In this document: one piece after another, positions 59,172 through 64,000 of the stretch | How positions within the stretch are numbered: the first letter of the stretch is position 1 | How the letters are laid out: the number at the start of each line of letters is the position of its first letter | Source: Sphingomonas montanisoli | GTDB lineage: Bacteria > Pseudomonadota > Alphaproteobacteria > Sphingomonadales > Sphingomonadaceae | DNA: 64,000 bases | Assembly: GCF_008274695.1 (NCBI RefSeq) | Contig: NZ_VTOU01000007.1 | Location: 17,319 to 81,318, forward strand | Reading direction: 5' to 3' | Program-made: the position numbers and the translations under genes | Notes under the pieces: generated by a model | Database searches by the model: none | Told to the model about the DNA's origin: nothing | Seen by the model: the letters and a program-made list of their open reading frames with translations, nothing else

Positions 59172-60911
59172 ATGAAATATGGTTATCTGATCCGTGGCGG
59201 AACCGTGGTCGACGGCACCGGTGCCCCCGCTTTTCAAGCCGATGTCCGCGTGGTCGACGGCATGATCGCGCAGATCGGCAAGGGGCTGGAACAGCGCCCG
59301 CGCGAGCGCGTCTTCGATGCGGCCGGCTGCTATGTGACCCCCGGTTTCGTCGAGACGCACAACCATTTCGACGCGCCGATGTGGTGGATGCCGATGCTGG
59401 AGCCGATGGCGGCTTACGGCGTCACCACCTCGATCAACGGCAATTGCGGATTCGCGGCGGCCCCCTGTTCGGACAATGCCGAGGATCGGCTGGAGATGGT
59501 CAAGATCTTCTCTTTCTTCGAAGATATCCCGATCGAGCCTTTCCTGAGCGTGCTGCCGTGGGATTGGCGCAAATGGAGCGAATATCGCGCGTCGATCGAG
59601 AAGCATCTGGCGCTGCCGGTGAACTTCGGATCGTTCTGCGGCCATATCGCGCTGCGCCTCGCGGTGGTCGGCAAGGAAGCGTGGGAGCGTCCGTCGACCA
59701 AGGAAGAAATCGCCAAGATGTGCGCGCTTCTGGAGGATGCGCTGGACGCGGGGGCGCTGGGCCTGTCGAGCAACATGCTCGATTGGGACCAGAAGGGCCG
59801 CGCGATCCCCAGCATCACCGCGAGCGACGAGGAATGGTCGGCGCTGGTCGACGTGCTCGCGCGCTATCCGGGCAAGACGATGCAGGTGATCCTGGGCAAC
59901 TTCATTCGCTATACCGGCGTCGAGGACATGAAGCGGCTCGAAGCGATCATCGGCGATCGCGACATCAAGCTGCAGTGGCTCAACCTGCCGCCCAAGAAGG
60001 GCAAGCCCCACCTGCTCGAACTCTATGACATGCACGCGCGCTACAAGGCGGAGGGGCGCAACTGGGTGCCGACCTTCGCGACCCAGCCGCTGGCCAGCAC
60101 GATCACCTTCTATTCGTCGCTGGTGTTCGGGCAGGCGGGCATCCTGGTGTGGCACGAACTGATCGAAGCGCCGACCGACGAGGCGAAGACCGCGCTTCTG
60201 GAAGATCCGGCGTGGCGGGCGCGGGCGCGCGAAAGCTGGGACAATGTCTATCCGGGCACGCCGATGAGCCGGCCCGAAGAACGCTTCCTGCAGGAAAGCG
60301 AGACGGGGATCGGCCCGGTCGGCATCTCGCTCGCGCAACTTGCGGCGGACACGGGGCTGCATGTGTCGGACGCGCTGGCCGAATGGCTGCTCGCCAACGG
60401 TTTCGGCTCGGTGATCATGAACCAGCTGCCGCCGATGCGCACCAATGAGGAGATCGCCGAGCTGATGGCCGACCCGCAAGCGATCTGCAACGTCACCGAC
60501 GCGGGCGCGCATGGCCAGATGCTGTGCGGCATCGGCAACAACGCGCTGCTGCTGACGACCTTGTGCCGCGATGGCGATTATGCGCCGATCGAACTGGTCG
60601 TCCACAACCTGACCGGCAAGCTCGCCAACTGGTTCGGGCTGATCGATCGCGGTGAGATCAAGGTCGGCAAGGCGGCCGACATCGCGGTGTTCAACCTTGA
60701 CGAAATCGAACAGCGGCCGATCGAACGCACGTTCGACGTGCCCGACGGCAAGGGTGGGCGCACCTGGCGCTACACCCGCGCGCCCGCGCCGATGCGGCTG
60801 ACGATGGTCAACGGCACCCCCACCTACGTCAACGGCCGCTATACCGGGCAATTCCCGGGGCAAGTCGTCTCGCCAATGGTCGAGCAGCCGCTCGCCCAGG
60901 CGGCAGAATAA
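59172..60911 (+). CDS. amidohydrolase family protein, D-aminoacylase-like
   Basis: 579 residues from the ATG at 59172 with AGGAGAG upstream. Metal motif VETHNHFDAPM (HxH), an Asp later in CNVTDAGAH, and GKAADIAVFNLDEIE as the C-terminal composite-domain strand. Family match is to the N-acyl-D-amino acid deacylase/ATZ-TRZ-like amidohydrolases; sphingomonad and mycobacterial paralogues of this type occur in catabolic clusters and may hydrolyse cyclic amides, lactones or beta-diketone-like substrates. It is followed 14 nt later by a Coq4-family gene, and both likely form one transcript. Confidence 0.84.
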   Translation: MKYGYLIRGGTVVDGTGAPAFQADVRVVDGMIAQIGKGLEQRPRERVFDAAGCYVTPGFVETHNHFDAPMWWMPMLEPMAAYGVTTSINGNCGFAAAPCSDNAEDRLEMVKIFSFFEDIPIEPFLSVLPWDWRKWSEYRASIEKHLALPVNFGSFCGHIALRLAVVGKEAWERPSTKEEIAKMCALLEDALDAGALGLSSNMLDWDQKGRAIPSITASDEEWSALVDVLARYPGKTMQVILGNFIRYTGVEDMKRLEAIIGDRDIKLQWLNLPPKKGKPHLLELYDMHARYKAEGRNWVPTFATQPLASTITFYSSLVFGQAGILVWHELIEAPTDEAKTALLEDPAWRARARESWDNVYPGTPMSRPEERFLQESETGIGPVGISLAQLAADTGLHVSDALAEWLLANGFGSVIMNQLPPMRTNEEIAELMADPQAICNVTDAGAHGQMLCGIGNNALLLTTLCRDGDYAPIELVVHNLTGKLANWFGLIDRGEIKVGKAADIAVFNLDEIEQRPIERTFDVPDGKGGRTWRYTRAPAPMRLTMVNGTPTYVNGRYTGQFPGQVVSPMVEQPLAQAAE

Positions 60912-60925
60912 GGGAGCGCAGGATC

Positions 60926-61828
60926 ATGGAAGAAGCCGTCTCCGTCCGCCGCGAAGAGGTCGATGAAGCCGCGACCGTCGCCGAGAACAATGCCCGCCAC
61001 CAGATGAGCGACAAGGAGGCCGCCTATATGCGCGGCCGCGCCGAGCCGGTCACGTCGAGCGTGCTGATATCGTCGTCCAAATATCTGAACGACCCCTTCT
61101 ACCGCGAAACCTATGCGCAGTTCGCATTGAGGAAGCCGGGGCCGGACCTGCCCGCGACCTATCTGATCCCCAACATGGTCAAGGCCCTGTCGAGCCAGCG
61201 CGACGACCAGGAATATTATGCGCTGGTGCAGGAGGAGCGGAAGACCAAGCCCGAGTTCGACGCCTGGCTGAAGCGCCGTCGCCTGAGCCGCTACATCCCC
61301 GACGAGATGCGGCAATATGGCCCCGGCACGCTGGGCGCGATGATCCGCGACTGGATCGAGCAGTCGGGCATGGAGATCAACTTCATGAAGGCGGGCATGG
61401 AACCGCGCAACGACCTGGAATATATGGCGAAGCGCCGCGTGTCGCACCACGATATCGAGCATATGGTGACGGGCTTCGGCCCCTCTGCGCTCGGCGAACA
61501 GGCGCTGGCGGTGATGAACAACGTGTGCACCCTGGCGTATTTCAGTCCGCGGCTCGCCAAGTATATCAACGAAGCGACGATGTTCGTCACCACGACCAGC
61601 CTCTATCGCCTTCACCTCCACACCACCGAACTGATGGCCGACAGCTATGATGCGTGGCGGCAGGGGATCGCGGCGGGGCAGGCGATCAAGAAGCCGCTGC
61701 TGCTGGTCGACTGGGAGGATTATCTCGACTGGCAGGTCGAAGACATCGCTGCCGACCTGGGCTTCGAGCGCGGGCCGGGCGACGGCTGGGCCTATTCGAA
61801 CGAAGTGGTCGGGGCCGGGGGGTATTGA
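60926..61828 (+). CDS. Coq4 family protein
   Basis: 300 residues. The Coq4 metal motif is HHDIEHMVTGFGPSALGEQ, with HDxxH followed by a distant acid. The N-terminal 60 residues are acidic and flexible. Eukaryotic Coq4 acts in coenzyme Q synthesis as an oxidative decarboxylase/scaffold; bacterial relatives in degradative clusters have no proven role. The gene starts GAGCGCAGGATC-ATG directly after the amidohydrolase, suggesting a catabolic rather than respiratory function. Sequence length beyond the domain (about 110 residues) is unassigned. Confidence 0.78.
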   Translation: MEEAVSVRREEVDEAATVAENNARHQMSDKEAAYMRGRAEPVTSSVLISSSKYLNDPFYRETYAQFALRKPGPDLPATYLIPNMVKALSSQRDDQEYYALVQEERKTKPEFDAWLKRRRLSRYIPDEMRQYGPGTLGAMIRDWIEQSGMEINFMKAGMEPRNDLEYMAKRRVSHHDIEHMVTGFGPSALGEQALAVMNNVCTLAYFSPRLAKYINEATMFVTTTSLYRLHLHTTELMADSYDAWRQGIAAGQAIKKPLLLVDWEDYLDWQVEDIAADLGFERGPGDGWAYSNEVVGAGGY

Positions 61829-61867
61829 GCCTCCCTGCATAGGGAGAGTGCGCTCGCCTCCCTCTCT

Positions 61868-61959
61868 CGTCATTGCGAGGCGCCGCTTGCGGCGACGCGG
61901 CAATCCACTCCGAAGTGCGGACTGGATTGCGTCGTTGCCTTCGGCGCCTCGCAATGACG
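61868..61959. repeat. R2b: palindromic repeat with TCATTGCGAG ends
   Basis: CGTCATTGCGAG at its left end and CTCGCAATGACG at its right end form the outer stem; GGCGCC-containing segments and GCAATCCA/TGGATTGC form the inside. It begins 39 nt after the Coq4-family stop, as a likely 3'-end hairpin for that message. Confidence 0.8.
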
Positions 61960-62004
61960 ATGTGGGGAGAGGGGCGATCGGCCGCAGACGGAGCTGTGGC
62001 GTAG

Positions 62005-62451
62005 AATCAGGACAGGTGAAGGTCGGCGCGTCCTGCCAAAAGGGCACCCGGACGTTGGGTAACGTAAAGATAGTCGTGCGGGCATGGCTGGGGCCGACCG
62101 AACCGACATGCTTTGCCTGCTGTCACCAGGCCAGGGGATGCGGTCCTGCGATTGGCTGCTGCCGCTCCTCGATAGAGCGGCCCCGGCGATTGGAAACGAG
62201 ACGCGGTCTGTCCGGTCGGGGCTACCCGGGATGCGGGACTCTGACTTCCCGCAGTGGATCGGCCCTGTCTTTCCTTCGAAACCGCAAGTCGCCTCCGCCT
62301 GCCGGCGGGTTCGTCCAGCACATGCCGGCGAGAAGCGATGCGCATCCGCTTCTGAACCGGATGACTTCGCGCCGACCTGTCACGGCCCGGTTCGGAGCGA
62401 GCTCTGCTCCGGGCCGGTCCTGCATCCTCACGCTGATCGGGCGAGAGGATG
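62005..62451 (-). ncRNA. candidate structured non-coding RNA, family unknown
   Basis: About 450 nt without a credible protein but dense in stable helices on the minus strand: CATCCTC/GAGGATG (62423-62451), CGGCCC and GGAGC stems near 62395, AGAAGCG/CGCTTCT, TGCGGGA/TCCCGCA, GCCGCTC/GAGCGGC, ACGTT/AACGT, and CAGGAC/GTCCTG near the end. A TTGACA-N17-TAGTCG promoter candidate precedes the first helix. I tested it by eye against tmRNA, RNase P RNA, SRP RNA, 6S RNA and the cobalamin riboswitch and could not match any. The length and orientation are estimates. Confidence 0.35.
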
Positions 62452-62457
62452 GTGGAA

Positions 62458-62486
62458 CGACTAACCCAAATGGTTCGTTTTGTCAA
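62458..62486 (-). promoter_or_regulatory. sigma70-like promoter candidate facing the structured region
   Basis: On the minus strand TTGACA (62486-62481) is followed after 17 nt by TAGTCG (62463-62458), placing a start near 62451, exactly at the first strong hairpin of the candidate RNA. The -35 box is perfect, the -10 box poor. It lies directly beside repeat R1e. Confidence 0.35.
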
Positions 62487-62495
62487 GTCCAGAGA

Positions 62496-62618
62496 TCCTC
62501 CCCGGGACGGGGAGGTGGCGCCGAAGGCGACGGAGGGAGCAGGAGGCAAAGCGTTGCGCCCGGCCTCCTGCCCCCTCCACCATGCTCCGCATGGTCCCCC
62601 TCCCCGTGCCGGGGAGGA
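62496..62618. repeat. R1e: diverged copy of the R1 palindrome
   Basis: Same architecture as the other R1 copies but with TCCTCCCCGGGACGGGGAGG ends; left side hairpin CGCC-GAA-GGCG, right one ACCATG-CTCCG-CATGGT. It separates the candidate RNA promoter from the SDR gene at 62734. Confidence 0.75.
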
Positions 62619-62733
62619 TCAAGTGTATCGCCATTGCAATATTGATTTTGGTTCAGCGATATTTGCGGTTTCCTCCGCGCGCGTGCTGCCTAGAGTGGAG
62701 CCACGATTCGAAACGAAGCGGAGAGGGAACATC

Positions 62734-63552
62734 ATGAAGGATCAGCTCGGGCTTGCGGGCAAGACGGTGCTCGTGCTCGGCGGCGGGCAGGGCAATGGTG
62801 AGGCGACGTGCATCCGCTTTGCCGATGCGGGCGCGAACGTCGCGATCGTCGATCTGGACATCGGGCTGGCCGAAAAGGTCGCTGCCGACGTGCGCACGCG
62901 CGGGGTGAAGGCGGTCGCGCTGACCGGCGACGTGCGCCAGCCTGCCGAATGCGCGCGGCTGATGGAGGAAACGGCGCGGCATCTGGCGGTGCCCGACTGC
63001 ATGATCACGATCATCGGCCAGGCGACGATGAAGCCGATCCTCGATCTGACCCAGGAGGATATCGAGCGCGATCTCGACATCAACCTGCGCTTCTTCGTCT
63101 ATGCGTCGCAGGCGTTTGCCCGCGCGCTGATCGCCGCAGGCAAGGGTGGCACGATCGCGGGCCTCTCCTCGGTCGACGGCATCTTCGGTTCGCCGGTCCA
63201 CGCGGCTTATGGCTTCGCAAAGGCGGGGCTGATCAGCTTCATCAAGTCGGCGGCGACCGAGTGGGCCGATCACGGCATCCGCGTGAACTGCGTCGCGCCG
63301 GGTGCGATCGTGACGGTGCGCGTGCCGGATTCGGAAGCGCGCCAGCAGGTGATGCACAATTCGATGATCCCGATGCGCCGATCGGGCCAGCCGAACGAGA
63401 TCGCCGGCGCACTGCTGTTCCTGTCGTCGGACCTGTCGAGCTACGTGACCGGCCAGACCCTGCCGGTCGATGGCGGCTGGACCGCGGGCAATTACTTCAA
63501 TGCCCAACGCAGCACGCAGGGCATGGTTATGGACAACGGCAAAAAGTTCTAG
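62734..63552 (+). CDS. SDR family oxidoreductase
   Basis: 272 residues from the ATG at 62734 with GAGAGGGAA upstream. Dinucleotide loop LGGGQGNG (a variant of TGxxxGxG), Asp after strand two (IVDLDI, NAD preference), catalytic Ser in LSSVDGIFG and YGFAK. The NNAG motif is replaced by IIGQAT. The C-terminal 20 residues after the last strand (NAQRSTQGMVMDNGKKF) form an extra tail. It stands alone on this strand; the amidohydrolase and Coq4 genes lie 0.9 kb upstream in the same direction. Substrate unknown. Confidence 0.85.
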   Translation: MKDQLGLAGKTVLVLGGGQGNGEATCIRFADAGANVAIVDLDIGLAEKVAADVRTRGVKAVALTGDVRQPAECARLMEETARHLAVPDCMITIIGQATMKPILDLTQEDIERDLDINLRFFVYASQAFARALIAAGKGGTIAGLSSVDGIFGSPVHAAYGFAKAGLISFIKSAATEWADHGIRVNCVAPGAIVTVRVPDSEARQQVMHNSMIPMRRSGQPNEIAGALLFLSSDLSSYVTGQTLPVDGGWTAGNYFNAQRSTQGMVMDNGKKF

Positions 63553-63565
63553 GACGCGACACATG

Positions 63566-63638
63566 CGTCATTGCGAGGAGCCGCAGGCGACGAAGCAATC
63601 CACTCCGACTGGATTGCTTCGCTGCGCTCGCAATGACG
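63566..63638. repeat. R2c: palindromic repeat with TCATTGCGAG ends
   Basis: Shortest of three R2 copies (73 nt). CGTCATTGCGAG and CTCGCAATGACG form the ends, and the inner GAAGCAATCCA/TGGATTGCTTC stem is intact. It begins 13 nt after the SDR stop. Confidence 0.8.
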
Positions 63639-63668
63639 AGTTTGGGTGGAGCGCGTTATTGTCTCCAA

Positions 63669-63759
63669 CCGTCGTCGCCGGACTTGATCCGGGGGCCGGC
63701 TGTTTTGTTCGGCAGCCAAGGCAGAGAAGTTGCACCCCGGCTCAAGCCCGGGGTGACGG
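63669..63759. repeat. R4: palindromic repeat with CCGGACTTGATCCGGG / CTCAAGCCCGGGGTGACGG ends
   Basis: The left end contains GCCGGACTTGATCCGGGGGCC and its right end CACCCCGGCTCAAGCCCGGGG; each end is itself a small hairpin and the two ends pair with one another in part. It is a single copy here, in the 340-nt non-coding stretch between the SDR and the gene leaving the window, which holds nothing else apart from R2c. Confidence 0.6.
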
Positions 63760-63892
63760 GTTGTGAATGTCCGCTATGGGGTGGGAAGCAGCCTATCCGC
63801 TTTCGGGTGAGTGAGCTTGAATAGGAGACGTTGGCGCCTTCGCCGGGGCTCTCCGGAAAGCGGCAGCGATCCTCAAGCACTCTAAGAGGCGT

Positions 63893-64000
63893 TTACCGCC
63901 GCGCCACACCGATCAGCGCGGTCGAAGGGATAGGAAGGTGTGTCTGGTCGCCCGCCAGTAACCGTAGCTCCGCGACGATCATGCCTTTCTGCAGGTCATC
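63893..64000 (-). CDS. C-terminal fragment of an unrecognised gene (5' end outside window)
   Basis: On the minus strand a frame is open from the window edge to TAA at 63895-63893, giving 35 residues ending in HLPIPSTALIGVARR. Codon usage is consistent with coding sequence, but the piece is too short to name. It could be chance. Confidence 0.35.
   Translation of the reverse strand, partial: DDLQKGMIVAELRLLAGDQTHLPIPSTALIGVARR

Noticed and set aside
59058..60863. 601-codon open frame opposite the amidohydrolase
   Set aside because: Same shadow effect in high-G/C DNA; the plus-strand gene has intact motifs and a ribosome-binding site.
62005..62451. Known stable RNA (tmRNA, RNase P RNA, SRP, 6S) or cobalamin riboswitch
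   Set aside because: Tag peptide, CR-I/CR-V and SRP loop sequences are absent. A CCACTG...CGGGAAG...AGTCAG run resembles a B12 box only superficially and lacks the rest of the consensus.
62007..62549. 180-codon minus-strand frame across the candidate RNA
   Set aside because: Low-complexity Arg/Ser/Pro product, no start signal, and it runs into repeat R1e.
23059..63759. R1-R4 repeats as CRISPR or insertion sequences
   Set aside because: They are dispersed single palindromes without spacer arrays, transposase genes or target duplications.

Overview
The window looks like chromosome of a sphingomonad-type alphaproteobacterium (Sphingomonas/Novosphingobium/Sphingobium group). This is inference from high G+C coding sequence with strong third-position G/C bias, many 4-nt ATGA gene overlaps, recurring families of palindromic intergenic repeats, and a gene content rich in Rieske oxygenases, SDRs, SnoaL-like proteins and flavin-dependent LLM enzymes. 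No rRNA, phage, integrase, transposase or CRISPR array was seen. Sixty-nine protein genes (two cut by the window ends) and two tRNA-Arg genes can be supported.

Layout. 0-4.2 kb: end of a GT-C membrane glycosyltransferase, phhB, a small zinc metallopeptidase, ccmA-ccmB, then an SDR and a SnoaL-like protein. 4.2-8.9 kb: TetR divergent from a Rieske oxygenase, a small unknown gene whose ribosome-binding site sits in a hairpin, an arsenic operon arsR-aquaglyceroporin-arsC behind a long palindrome, and a GST. 9-11.7 kb: hemB, GNAT, gamma carbonic anhydrase, a lipoprotein, tRNA-Arg(ACG). 11.8-20.1 kb: the main metabolic locus. LysR and two LLM oxidoreductases read left; a Rieske oxygenase, a crotonase, a third LLM oxidoreductase, cofD and cofC read right. 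This ties coenzyme F420 assembly to a ring-oxidation/CoA-type pathway. 20-26 kb: OsmC, a small membrane protein, SDR, GlxA-type AraC regulator, then an AmpR/GcvA-type LysR divergent from a subclass B3 metallo-beta-lactamase that has Glu instead of the first zinc His, followed by a GDPD. 26-36.5 kb: ADH, SDR, SnoaL and TetR set, ABC-F ATPase, threonine synthase, DapB-like dehydrogenase, secreted tyrosine phosphatase, esterase, tRNA-Arg(TCT). 36.6-50.3 kb: queuosine-precursor transporter, a surface-polysaccharide block (three glycosyltransferases and a flippase), a hybrid histidine kinase with a plant-ETR1-like ethylene-binding domain divergent from a BASS-type transporter, adenosine kinase-like PfkB, PhyH dioxygenase, kdsB, a KdsD/KpsF isomerase and a methyltransferase. 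50.6-59 kb: PP2A-like phosphatase, a PAS-GGDEF-EAL-PilZ protein, an unknown protein, GtrA plus a DPM-like glycosyltransferase, purL. 59-64 kb: an amidohydrolase plus Coq4-family pair, a long non-coding stretch with a candidate structured RNA, an SDR, repeats, and the end of an unknown gene.

How the parts work together. Several small catabolic cassettes (SDR, SnoaL, Rieske, LLM, ADH, crotonase, amidohydrolase) each have their own TetR or LysR regulator and often a visible palindromic operator candidate. The substrates cannot be read from sequence. Interleaved are housekeeping genes (hemB, purL, thrC, ccmAB, phhB) and envelope genes (KDO synthesis, polysaccharide export). Four families of intergenic inverted repeats (R1 to R4) punctuate gene ends; the five R1 copies keep the same cruciform architecture while their side-hairpin sequences vary.
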